Shown here: positions 44,426-52,083 of the stretch, one piece after another
Layout of the letters: each line of letters starts with the position of its first letter
Position numbering within the stretch: the stretch's first letter is position 1
From: Candidatus Firestoneibacteriota bacterium
Lineage (GTDB): Bacteria > Oederibacteriota > D2-FULL-39-29 > CAIOVX01
Length of the DNA stretch: 64,000 bases
Direction of reading: 5' to 3'
NCBI GenBank assembly: GCA_903861835.1
Contig: CAIOVX010000027.1
Span: 1-64,000 of the forward strand
Program-made: the position numbers and the translations under genes
The notes under the pieces: generated by a model
What the model was told of the DNA's origin: nothing
The model's database searches: none
The model's input: the letters and a program-made list of their open reading frames with translations, nothing else

Positions 44426-44947
44426 ATGAAAAAGTTTATTTTTATCACCGGGGGAGCGAGGAGCGGCAAGTCCGCTTTTTCGGAAGCTGCGGCAACAGCG
44501 CTCGGGAAAGACCTTGTCTATATAGCGACCATGGAGGCCCTTGACGGGGAAATGAAACTCCGGATAAAAAAGCACATCAGCCGCAGGGGACAAGACTGGA
44601 AAACCATAGAAGAGCCATTGAGGGTTGTTGAAACCCTGAAGAAAAACGACAAAGTCGGCAGGGTTTTTCTGCTCGATTGCCTGACTCTTTTTATAAGCAA
44701 CCACATGTTGAAGGGCGCGTCCGAGAGTGGCCTGGAGAAAAAGGCAAAAGAACTTGCGCGTTTCTGCAAGTCCTGCAAGGGCTCGGTCGTTATTGTATCA
44801 AACGAAGTAGGAATGGGGCTGGTGCCGGACAATCCGCTCGGAAGAAAATTCCGCGACGCCCAGGGAATTGCGAACAAGATAATGGCGGCAACAGCGGATG
44901 AAGTTTATTTTTTAGTGTCGGGGATAGCAATAAAAATAAAAAGTTAA
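44426..44947 (+). CDS. cobU: Adenosylcobinamide kinase / guanylyltransferase CobU
   Basis: Bifunctional enzyme that turns cobinamide (or its phosphate) into GDP-cobinamide. The 173-residue product has P-loop FITGGARSGKSAFSE at residues 5-19, the guanylylation His region KKHISRRGQDWKTIEEP, LLDCLTLFISN and SNEVGMGLVPDNPLGRKFRD. The guanylyl transfer half would act directly on the cobinamide phosphate made by CbiR. Confidence 0.95.
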   Translation: MKKFIFITGGARSGKSAFSEAAATALGKDLVYIATMEALDGEMKLRIKKHISRRGQDWKTIEEPLRVVETLKKNDKVGRVFLLDCLTLFISNHMLKGASESGLEKKAKELARFCKSCKGSVVIVSNEVGMGLVPDNPLGRKFRDAQGIANKIMAATADEVYFLVSGIAIKIKS

Positions 44948-45043
44948 TAACGTTCTTAACGTTCGTAACGTAAAGCAGCACATCCGGCGGTTGCCTTACG
45001 TTATAAACCTTATAAACGATACAAACGTTATAAACGACTGTTT
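44944..45043. repeat. Family A inverted tandem 9-mer repeat
   Basis: GTTAATAAC GTTCTTAAC GTTCGTAAC GTAAAG, spacer of about 20 bases, then TTACGTTATAAACCTTATAAACGATACAAACGTTATAAACG. Confidence 0.75.
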
Positions 45044-45057
45044 TTTGAGGGGGTTAT

Positions 45058-45792
45058 TTGCTTAAACGAATGTTACTTTCAATCCAATTCCTCACCCGCC
45101 TTCCCGTTATCGTTCCGGGGGAAGCGAATGAGGCTGACATCGCGGGCTCGGCGGTCTTTTTTCCGCTTGCGGGCCTGCTTATAGCAGGTATCCTGGCGGG
45201 AGCTTACTTCCTGCTCTTCTCGGTCCTTCCGGCCTTTGTCGTTTCAGTGCTGGTGCTGTTCATATATATAATTCTCACAGGTTCTCTTCACCTGGACGGA
45301 TTTGCGGATACCGTTGATGGTTTTTACGGAGGAAGGGACAAGGAAGGAATACTCAAAATAATGGATGACAGCCGCATCGGAGCTATAGGTGCCGTCTGGC
45401 TTTTTACGGTGATAACCCTCTTTATTGCGTTATTCACCTATCTCTCAAAAGAACTTGTCCCTGCACTGCTCTCGGCAATAGTATTAGGCCGGACCGGCGC
45501 GGTACTTCTCATGTATTTTTCCAAGCCGGCAAAAAAGACAGGCCTTGCCGGAATGTTTTGCGGCAAGATAACTTTTCTTCAAGCGCTTTTAGCTTACCTG
45601 ATAGCGGTCTGTATCTGCGCGGCGCTCGGCTGGAAAGCTGTCGCCGGTCTTTTTATCGTTACCATTCTTTCCGTCATCGCGGCGAAATACTTTCATAAGA
45701 AACTCGGGGGAATAACAGGGGACACTATAGGGTTTTCAGTAGTTTTATTTGAAGCGGTTGTGCTGATTTACTGGCTTATCAGGATATCTTAA
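45058..45792 (+). CDS. cobS: Adenosylcobinamide-GDP ribazoletransferase CobS
   Basis: Joins GDP-cobinamide and alpha-ribazole (phosphate) to complete the cobamide. Membrane protein of 244 aa with FLTRLPV near the N-terminus and the conserved LHLDGFADTVDGFYGGRDKEGILKIMDDSRIGAIG near residue 80. The start is TTG 45058, four bases after GAGGGGG; the ATG at 45070 is too far from this site. Confidence 0.93.
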   Translation: MLKRMLLSIQFLTRLPVIVPGEANEADIAGSAVFFPLAGLLIAGILAGAYFLLFSVLPAFVVSVLVLFIYIILTGSLHLDGFADTVDGFYGGRDKEGILKIMDDSRIGAIGAVWLFTVITLFIALFTYLSKELVPALLSAIVLGRTGAVLLMYFSKPAKKTGLAGMFCGKITFLQALLAYLIAVCICAALGWKAVAGLFIVTILSVIAAKYFHKKLGGITGDTIGFSVVLFEAVVLIYWLIRIS

Positions 45793-45818
45793 GCAATTAG
45801 TATGTTTGGAGGAATAAA

Positions 45819-47660
45819 ATGAAAAAGTTGCTTTTGCTTGCTCTGGTTTCAGTTTTCACGGTTTTATCAGCTGGGGAGGCTCTTAAAGAAGCGGAAAAGG
45901 ACGGTTCAGCCGACAAGGTCTTTTCCCTTGACGAAGTCGTGGTAACCGGGACCAAGGCGGAAAAATACCTCCGTGATGAACCGGGAAGCGTTGAACTGGT
46001 CACTCATGATACGGTAAAAGCAAGCAGCAACGCGGGAGAAGCCGCGGCTTCCGTTTCCGGAGTGGATGTAGGACGTAACGGCGCCCTCGGGCAGACGCAA
46101 AACATGCTGATAAGGGGCGTCGCGTCGGAAGGGACGCTCATCTTGCTTGACGGCATCCCGCTTAACGGAAGTTATTCCGGGCTTGTTGATTTTTCTTCAC
46201 TGGCCCTGGATAACATTGAAAGGATAGAGATAATGAAAGGCCCTGCCTCGTCGCTGTATGGAGCCAACGCCGTGGGCGGCGTGGTAAACCTAATTACAAA
46301 GTCAAAAGCCGGGAAGCCGGAATTCACGCTTGGGGAGAAATACGGGAGCTTCAATACTCATGACCTAAACCTCGGTCTTTCAGGCAAGCTGGAGCTTTTG
46401 AGCGTAAATATTGGCGGCAGCTACAAACACACCGACGGAGCGAGACCCAACAGCGCGTTTGACGCCTATAATGTTAACGGGAAAATTTCATACGAATTCA
46501 TCAAGGGCAGCACGCTTGCGTTGAACGGCGGCTACTATAGCGACAAAGTAGGAAGCCCGGGTCCGTCCGGCGCTGCTTCTCCGACTGACAGGCAGGAAGA
46601 CCTCCGCTACTTCGGCAATATTGAAACAAGTCTCGCCTTGACGGAGGACATGAATTTTAAGATTAACCTGTACGCGGGGAGCACAAATCAGAATTTCTAT
46701 TCTGCGTCAGCAACGACCAGCACGGAAATTAACTATGACCTTAACGCCCAGTACTCCTATGACCTTGCGGGAATAAACGTAATAACTTTAGGAGCAAGGT
46801 ACAGGAACAACCGGCTGAATCAAAATCTTATAGGACAGAAAGAATCAACGACCAAATCTATTTTTGCCCAGGATGTCCTTGATATGCTGGGGAATATGAT
46901 ATTTACGCCTTCCATAAGGCTTGACAGCGACAGCGGTTATGGCGACACCTGGAATCCGCAGGCAGCATTGGTATATAACCTTGAAGACGGATTACAGCTT
47001 AAGGGTTCCATCGGCACCTCGTTTCGAGCCCCGAACTTTTCTGAACTTTACTGGCCGCTTGATTCCTGGGGTGATGTGGGGAATCCGGCGCTTAAGCCGG
47101 AGAAAGCAACCTCCTATGATTTCGGCATAAGCTACGAGGCTGCCGGAACTCTTTTTGCGAGGGCTACTTACTTCCAAAATAATATTACCGATATGATTCA
47201 GTGGTCGCTTGATCCTTCGACATTCTTATTCACGCCCTTAAACGTCGGCAATGCGGTAACCTACGGGGTAGAAACCGAAATAAAGCTGCGCCCGGCGCCA
47301 ATTGCGGAGCTCACTTTCAATTACACCTGGCTCTCGGCGAAAGACACAGGAACCGGAAAGGAGCTTTACTACAGGCCAAAGAACAAAGTTAACGCCGGTC
47401 TGAAGTTTAAGGCCTCGATATTCACTTTAGACCTGAATGCGGAATATTATGATATACGCACGGGAAATGACGCTCTGACTTATCTTGATGTGAACCTTCC
47501 GGCAGTCATCGTGTCCTCTGCGAGGATAGCGGCAAAGTTAGCCGAAGCGAGCGAACTCTTTGCGGGCGTGAGTAATCTGGAAGATGTGCGCTATGAATTG
47601 AGGAGCGGCTATCCGATGCCGGGAAGGACTTACTATTGCGGAGTGAATTATAAATTCTAA
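45819..47660 (+). CDS. btuB: TonB-dependent outer-membrane receptor, BtuB-like
   Basis: The 613-residue protein has a signal peptide (MKKLLLLALVSVFTVLSAG), a TonB box-like segment FSLDEVVVTGT near residue 36, the plug domain (QNMLIRGVASEGTLILLDGIPLNG; IERIEIMKGPASSLYGANAVGGVVNLIT), and a barrel ending in the aromatic YKF. BtuB receptors are of this size, and the position after cobS and before tonB indicates cobamide uptake. Confidence 0.9.
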   Translation: MKKLLLLALVSVFTVLSAGEALKEAEKDGSADKVFSLDEVVVTGTKAEKYLRDEPGSVELVTHDTVKASSNAGEAAASVSGVDVGRNGALGQTQNMLIRGVASEGTLILLDGIPLNGSYSGLVDFSSLALDNIERIEIMKGPASSLYGANAVGGVVNLITKSKAGKPEFTLGEKYGSFNTHDLNLGLSGKLELLSVNIGGSYKHTDGARPNSAFDAYNVNGKISYEFIKGSTLALNGGYYSDKVGSPGPSGAASPTDRQEDLRYFGNIETSLALTEDMNFKINLYAGSTNQNFYSASATTSTEINYDLNAQYSYDLAGINVITLGARYRNNRLNQNLIGQKESTTKSIFAQDVLDMLGNMIFTPSIRLDSDSGYGDTWNPQAALVYNLEDGLQLKGSIGTSFRAPNFSELYWPLDSWGDVGNPALKPEKATSYDFGISYEAAGTLFARATYFQNNITDMIQWSLDPSTFLFTPLNVGNAVTYGVETEIKLRPAPIAELTFNYTWLSAKDTGTGKELYYRPKNKVNAGLKFKASIFTLDLNAEYYDIRTGNDALTYLDVNLPAVIVSSARIAAKLAEASELFAGVSNLEDVRYELRSGYPMPGRTYYCGVNYKF

Positions 47661-48325
47661 TGGCAAAGAGCGCAGCCGGCGCGCGCCGGCAGGGACATAT
47701 TGTATTAGCCGGAACCGAGCGGCCGGCGGGGCGCGCCTTTTTCGGAATATTCCTGGCCGGCTCGCTGGTATTTCATATTGTTTTGTATGGTTTTCTTTTA
47801 GTTCTTGAACCGGCCGGGCATCACGGCGGCGTTCAGCTCATTGAAGTTGCGTTCTCCTATAGAGGAGCGCCGGCTATTCCCGCGGTAAAAAAGCAAACTC
47901 ATTCTGCAGAGCCCGGCGGACTTGCGCATAATCCCGAAAAAATCGTCAAGGCTGAAAGCAAAGCAGTTCCGGCCAATGAAGGCAAGGCGGAGGGAAGCGA
48001 GGGAAGTGCGGCTCTTTCGTCCGGTTCCGGCACCTACTTGGATGACGCGTTCGCGCTCTGGATAGCCGGAATACAGCGCAGGATTTCCTCCTTGTTGGCT
48101 TATCCGAGGCTGGCCAGGGAGAACGGCATTGAAGGGACGGCGATTGTGCGCTTCGCCGTGGATCCCGGAGGCAGGGTTCTTGACGCGCAAATAATGAACT
48201 CCTCCGGAAGTAATTTGCTGGATGCGGAGGCGCTAAGGATTGTCAGGCGCGCTTCTCCTTTTCCGCCGCCGTCAGGGACAGAAAGGAAGTATTTTTCAAT
48301 GCCTGTAACATTTACGCTGAAGTAA
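47660..48325 (+). CDS. tonB: TonB energy-transducing protein
   Basis: The 221-residue product has one N-terminal membrane anchor (FGIFLAGSLVFHIVLYGFLLVLEP), a short linker without the usual long Pro-Lys stretch, and the TonB C-terminal domain (YPRLARENGIEGTAIVRFAVDPGG; LDAEALRIVRRASPFPPPSG; PVTFTLK). The ATG shares one base with the btuB stop, so it is probably dedicated to this receptor. ExbB/ExbD are not in the window. Confidence 0.9.
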   Translation: MAKSAAGARRQGHIVLAGTERPAGRAFFGIFLAGSLVFHIVLYGFLLVLEPAGHHGGVQLIEVAFSYRGAPAIPAVKKQTHSAEPGGLAHNPEKIVKAESKAVPANEGKAEGSEGSAALSSGSGTYLDDAFALWIAGIQRRISSLLAYPRLARENGIEGTAIVRFAVDPGGRVLDAQIMNSSGSNLLDAEALRIVRRASPFPPPSGTERKYFSMPVTFTLK

Positions 48326-48391
48326 AATGCCTAGGCTTAAGGCGGCTGTTCTTCGGCGCGGAGAACTGATATTTTTCATCAGGAGAAAAGA

Positions 48392-49213
48392 ATGCAGAGG
48401 GCAGAAAAACTATTTAAAGTCGCGGTCTTTGTATTAGCGGCGCTCCCGGCTTTTTCAGCGGAAACGGAAAACAAAGGACTATTTCTTTTTTCGCCGCTCG
48501 CGGGCCGGCTTGCCAGCCAGGTGACTTTTACTGTCCCCAACGCTTCTGCGCAGCAGCTGAATGACACGGGCGGCTTGTACGGGATGTCTCTTCTGTATGC
48601 GGAAAAGAATTTTACCCTAGGAAGTTCCGCGGATTATTCGAGACTGGATAAGAGCTATGAGAACAATTACCTGTTCTTCACGAGATTTTACACGGGAAAG
48701 GCAGGAGAACTCCAGCCGTCCGCCGGTCTTAGCGTCGAGAATATTCATATATATACGCAGATGGCTGCCGCGGATGCGGCTCCGCTAAGCTCCCTTGATG
48801 TTGACAGTTCTATCTGGGCCTTCCACCTGACCGCGGGTCTTTCATATAAGGAAGGCGCCTTCAGAATCTCTCCGTTCGCCGGCTACTTTAACGAACAGGT
48901 AGGAACCGTGGTTTCCTCTCCCGGCATGATTGTCTCGGGAGTAAATAAGTACGGGTTCAAGGGCGTTTATTCCGACAGTCTGAACTACGCTACCGCGGGG
49001 ACCAGGCTCGAAGCTTCCATTTCCCATTTCCTTCGCGTTGATTCCACGGTATACTTCAGGTTTGGAGATATCGGCCCGGCCCTGATAACGTCGAGAAACA
49101 GGATAGATTTCCTGCTCTCCAGGGAGTTTGGCCTCAGCTGCAAGATAGATTATTTCCAGGATAAGTATGAGACGAATTCCTTTGTTTCGTTTGGTCCGGT
49201 GTTTGTATTTTAA
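48392..49213 (+). CDS. Probable outer-membrane beta-barrel protein, unknown function
   Basis: A 273-residue protein with signal peptide (LFKVAVFVLAALPAFSA). Alternating hydrophobic/polar strands with aromatic girdles follow (FTLGSSADYSRLD; YLFFTRFYTG; STVYFRFGDIG), ending in a C-terminal Phe (FGPVFVF) as outer-membrane barrels do. It follows tonB by 66 bases and may be an accessory to cobamide uptake, or just a neighbour. Family not recognised. Confidence 0.6.
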   Translation: MQRAEKLFKVAVFVLAALPAFSAETENKGLFLFSPLAGRLASQVTFTVPNASAQQLNDTGGLYGMSLLYAEKNFTLGSSADYSRLDKSYENNYLFFTRFYTGKAGELQPSAGLSVENIHIYTQMAAADAAPLSSLDVDSSIWAFHLTAGLSYKEGAFRISPFAGYFNEQVGTVVSSPGMIVSGVNKYGFKGVYSDSLNYATAGTRLEASISHFLRVDSTVYFRFGDIGPALITSRNRIDFLLSREFGLSCKIDYFQDKYETNSFVSFGPVFVF

Positions 49214-49238
49214 TTTATGGTGCTGAAGCCGTTTCTCA

Positions 49239-49266
49239 TTGACTTTTTTTCATAAATTGCTATACT
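49239..49266 (+). promoter_or_regulatory. Promoter of speH
   Basis: TTGACT (49239-49244), 16 bases, TATACT (49261-49266), about 65 bases before the start codon. Confidence 0.7.
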
Positions 49267-49332
49267 TTCTGTACCAAAAAGATTACACTGATTAAAAGTT
49301 AGGGTTCCAACGGCAAAACAGGGGGCAAGAGA

Positions 49333-49722
49333 TTGAAATCGCTCGGAAGACACGTTTTGGCAGAAATGTATGAATGCGACGCCGATATCCTAAACGACCA
49401 CGAAAAGGTCGAAGATATTCTTATAGACGGCGCCAAAGAAGCCAAAGCGACCATTATTGAAAGCGTTTTTCACAAGTTCAACCCCTACGGCGTGTCGGGA
49501 GTTGTTGTTATACAAGAATCTCACTTCACCATTCACACCTGGCCGGAATACGGATACGCGGCGCTTGACTGTTTTACCTGCGGGGAAGAGATAAATCCCT
49601 GGGTGGCCTTTGAACATATAGCCAAAAAGCTTAAATCCAAGAACCACACTACAATGGAGATAAACAGGGGTACGCTTAATCTCAAGAACAAGGAGCTTAC
49701 TCACAAGCCTATGAAGGGCTGA
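49333..49722 (+). CDS. speH: S-adenosylmethionine decarboxylase proenzyme (SpeH type)
   Basis: Makes decarboxylated AdoMet, the aminopropyl donor for spermidine. The 129-residue proenzyme has the self-cleavage site in [18 protein letters not shown], where Ser becomes the pyruvoyl group, and the conserved DCFTCGE. Length is typical of the small bacterial class. It starts at TTG 49333 after GGGGGCAAGAG. Confidence 0.95.
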   Translation: MKSLGRHVLAEMYECDADILNDHEKVEDILIDGAKEAKATIIESVFHKFNPYGVSGVVVIQESHFTIHTWPEYGYAALDCFTCGEEINPWVAFEHIAKKLKSKNHTTMEINRGTLNLKNKELTHKPMKG

Positions 49723-49746
49723 GAAGAAACCCTCCTGTAGCGAGCC

Positions 49747-49772
49747 GCCGGCTGAATGCCGGCTTTTTTTTT
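49747..49772 (+). terminator. Terminator after speH
   Basis: GCCGGC, loop TGAAT, GCCGGC, followed by a run of nine T. Confidence 0.85.
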
Positions 49773-49787
49773 GCGGGGAAATACATA

Positions 49788-49816
49788 TTGCATTTAGCTA
49801 CCTATTGTGTTATATT
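49788..49816 (+). promoter_or_regulatory. Promoter of the decarboxylase gene
   Basis: TTGCAT (49788-49793), 17 bases, TATATT (49811-49816). Transcription would start near 49823 and give a leader of about 90 bases. Confidence 0.7.
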
Positions 49817-49828
49817 TTCCGAAACATT

Positions 49829-49916
49829 AAGGTTTTGCGCCTGTTTGAAAGGCGCGAGGCCGGGTTCAAGGGCCGGAAAGAACGCCGTGTTCTGCGGTTG
49901 GCCCGGGAGAAACCTT
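49829..49916 (+). promoter_or_regulatory. Structured leader with start-codon-sequestering helix
   Basis: AAGGTTT (49829-49835) pairs perfectly with AAACCTT (49910-49916), which contains the first two bases of the TTG start codon and adjoins the ribosome binding site GGGAG (49905-49909). Inside are a hairpin GCGCCT/AGGCGC (49837-49855), a GCCG/CGGT hairpin (49884-49898) and two competing GC pairings: GGGCC 49870-49874 with GGCCC 49900-49904, or CCGGG 49860-49864 with CCCGG 49902-49906. This is riboswitch-like; no known family is recognised. Confidence 0.6.
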
Positions 49917-51450
49917 GGAATACTCAGAGCGACAGTTAAGGACCCCGCTCTTCACCGCGGTCGTTAACTATGCCATGCAGAAAAAAATATCCTTCCACAC
50001 GCCGGGACACAAGCACGGCGACGGCATTCCAAAAATGTTTCGTGACTTCGTGGGTTCAAGGATATTTGACATAGACCTGACCTTGCTTGAGGAAGTTGAT
50101 TCCCTGCAAGATCCGAAGACGGTCATCAAGGAAGCGCAGAAACTCGCTGCGGAAGCTTACGGCGCGGACTACTCCTTCTTCCTGGTGAACGGCACGACTA
50201 TCGGCAACCAGGCTATGATACTTTCCGTCATCAAGCCGGGGGAAAAACTAATAGTTCCTAGGAACGCGCACAAATCGGTGCTCTCGGGTGTCATTCTTTC
50301 CGGAGCGGTGCCGGTCTATGTTTACCCCAAGTACGACCGTGACCTCGGTGTCATTTGCAATGTAACGCCGAAGCAGATAGAAGAAAAGATTATTGAGAGC
50401 CCGGATGTTAAAGCGATACTGGTGACGAGCCCGACCTACAACGGGATAGCCACCGATATCAGGGAAATCGTCCGTGTCGCGCACCAGTACAAAAAGATTC
50501 TGCTGGTGGATGAAGCGCACGGTCCGCATCTAAAGTTTCACCCGGATCTTCCGCTCTCGGCTATGGAAGGCGGGGCCGATATGTGCGTCCAGAGCACGCA
50601 CAAGATAATTTCCGGCATGACCCAGGCGTCCATGATGCATGCGAGAAAGACCGTGGATATCCTGAAATTAAAGCGCATTCTGCAGCTGCTGCATACTACA
50701 AGTCCTTCATATATACTAATGGCCTCTCTGGATGTGGCCAGGATGCAGATGGCGACTCAAGGCAGGGAAATTCTTTCGAAAGTTATAACTCTCGCGAACC
50801 TGGCAAGGACAGAGATAGTCGAGGCGGGTCTTGGCTGTTTCGGCAAGGAAGCTATCGGGCGGGAGGGCATCTACGATGTGGATGTCACGAAACTGACCAT
50901 AGACACGAGGGCCGCGGGGAATTCCGGCTATGAAGTAGCAAAAATACTCAACAAAAAGTACGGAGTCCAGATAGAGTTCGCGGCGCCCACAAATGTGCTG
51001 GCGATTATGAGCCTGGGTAACACGAAAGAAGACATAAACCGGCTGGTAAAGGCCTTAAAGGATATAAAGAAAACCTTTACCCCGAATGAGGAACTTATAA
51101 AGAAGATAAATTCGGTGAAGGCTCCGGAGCAGGAATCCGAAGTGGTGCTTACGCCGCGCGAAGCCGCGTTCTCGGTTACAAAGAAGATACCGTTCAAGGA
51201 AGCAATAGGCATGGTGAGCGCTGAGCTTATCTGCCCGTACCCGCCGGGGATACCCGTGCTGGCACCGGGAGAAAGGATTACCAAAGAAGTATTTGAATAC
51301 CTGATGTACCTGAAAAATCTTGGCAATATGATAAACGGCCAGGACGACAAGACGCTCCAGACTGTAAAAGTGGTAGCTGAAACCAAAACAGAGAACAGCA
51401 ACGGCTTGTTCGAAGCCGATAAAAAAGCGGCCGAAACAAAGAAAAATTAA
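49915..51450 (+). CDS. speA: Orn/Lys/Arg decarboxylase, probably arginine decarboxylase
   Basis: Fold type I PLP decarboxylase of the short Bacillus SpeA/YaaO class, 511 aa. Motifs: FHTPGHKHGDGIP near residue 24, VNGTTIGNQAMI, VTSPTYNGIATDI, VDEAHGPHLKF, and the PLP lysine in QSTHKIISGMTQASMMH near 230. The neighbour speH suggests polyamine synthesis from arginine via agmatine. Lysine or ornithine as substrate is not excluded. TTG start with GGGAG five bases upstream, inside the leader structure. Confidence 0.88.
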   Translation: MEYSERQLRTPLFTAVVNYAMQKKISFHTPGHKHGDGIPKMFRDFVGSRIFDIDLTLLEEVDSLQDPKTVIKEAQKLAAEAYGADYSFFLVNGTTIGNQAMILSVIKPGEKLIVPRNAHKSVLSGVILSGAVPVYVYPKYDRDLGVICNVTPKQIEEKIIESPDVKAILVTSPTYNGIATDIREIVRVAHQYKKILLVDEAHGPHLKFHPDLPLSAMEGGADMCVQSTHKIISGMTQASMMHARKTVDILKLKRILQLLHTTSPSYILMASLDVARMQMATQGREILSKVITLANLARTEIVEAGLGCFGKEAIGREGIYDVDVTKLTIDTRAAGNSGYEVAKILNKKYGVQIEFAAPTNVLAIMSLGNTKEDINRLVKALKDIKKTFTPNEELIKKINSVKAPEQESEVVLTPREAAFSVTKKIPFKEAIGMVSAELICPYPPGIPVLAPGERITKEVFEYLMYLKNLGNMINGQDDKTLQTVKVVAETKTENSNGLFEADKKAAETKKN

Positions 51451-51494
51451 CAGGATGCAGTTTCTCGCGTCCGGACTTAAGGAGGAACCTAAAA

Positions 51495-51635
51495 GTGCTT
51501 TACTGTTGCGAAGAATGCCAGAGTTATGAACAGTGCAGCGAGTCAGGGTCTCTGCTTGAAGGCTGCTGCAAAGAGTGCTGTTATTTTGAAGAATGCCACG
51601 GAGGGGAGGGTGATAATGAACAAGAAGATGAATAA
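51495..51635 (+). CDS. 46-residue cysteine-repeat microprotein
   Basis: GTG 51495-51497 has an excellent AAGGAGG site nine bases upstream. The product contains nine cysteines in two copies of an 11-residue unit: CCEECQSYEQC (from residue 4) and CCKECCYFEEC (from residue 24), pattern CCxECxx(Y/F)ExC. An acidic tail (GGEGDNEQEDE) follows. The end overlaps the start of the TraR-like gene by 20 bases. Zinc or iron-sulphur binding is likely; function unknown. It is below the size cut-off of most gene finders. Confidence 0.75.
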   Translation: MLYCCEECQSYEQCSESGSLLEGCCKECCYFEECHGGEGDNEQEDE

Positions 51636-52083
51636 AAAAGCCGGCCGAGGGAAAAAAGTGCCGTCTAAAACAAAAAAGATAAAAATCAAAAAGGTTAAAA
51701 TTACCCCCAGAGCAAAACCGGCCCCCAAGGTCAGAAAACTGCTGAAATCGGAAATCAAACATTACCTGTCAATGCTGTACGAAAAGAAAAAGAATGTTCT
51801 TGAGGAACTGAACAAGCATCTTGATGACGGGAAAAAGATAGAGTTTAACGAGGTTAAAGATTCGGTCGACCTGGCTACCGACACTTACGACACGGAATTT
51901 CTCCACAACCTCTCAGATACAGAAAAGAAACTGCTGGAAGATATAGACTTCGCGATAGAAAAAGCCGAGAAAGGCGATTACGGCGGCTGCGACACTTGCG
52001 GCAAGCCGATCAGCAAGGAAAGGCTTGAAGCGCTGCCTTTCTCCAAGAACTGTATAACGTGTCAGACGAAAAAAGAGATATAG
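51616..52083 (+). CDS. DksA/TraR-family C4 zinc-finger protein
   Basis: The ATG 51616 follows GAGGGGAGGG and gives 155 aa. The N-terminal 45 residues are very basic (KKMNKKAGRGKKVPSKTKKIKIKK), then comes a coiled coil (LKSEIKHYLSMLYEKKKNVLEELNKHLDDGKK), and the C-terminal zinc finger CDTCGKPISKERLEALPFSKNCITC. DksA-like proteins bind RNA polymerase in the secondary channel. The basic tail is typical of forms found in several candidate phyla. It overlaps polA by 25 bases. Confidence 0.88.
   Translation: MNKKMNKKAGRGKKVPSKTKKIKIKKVKITPRAKPAPKVRKLLKSEIKHYLSMLYEKKKNVLEELNKHLDDGKKIEFNEVKDSVDLATDTYDTEFLHNLSDTEKKLLEDIDFAIEKAEKGDYGGCDTCGKPISKERLEALPFSKNCITCQTKKEI

Noticed and set aside
49829-49916. 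speA leader considered as a tRNA or guanidine-I riboswitch
   Set aside because: GGTTCAA and GCCCGGGAGA resemble fragments of these, but no acceptor or anticodon arms exist and the other conserved guanidine-I blocks are missing.
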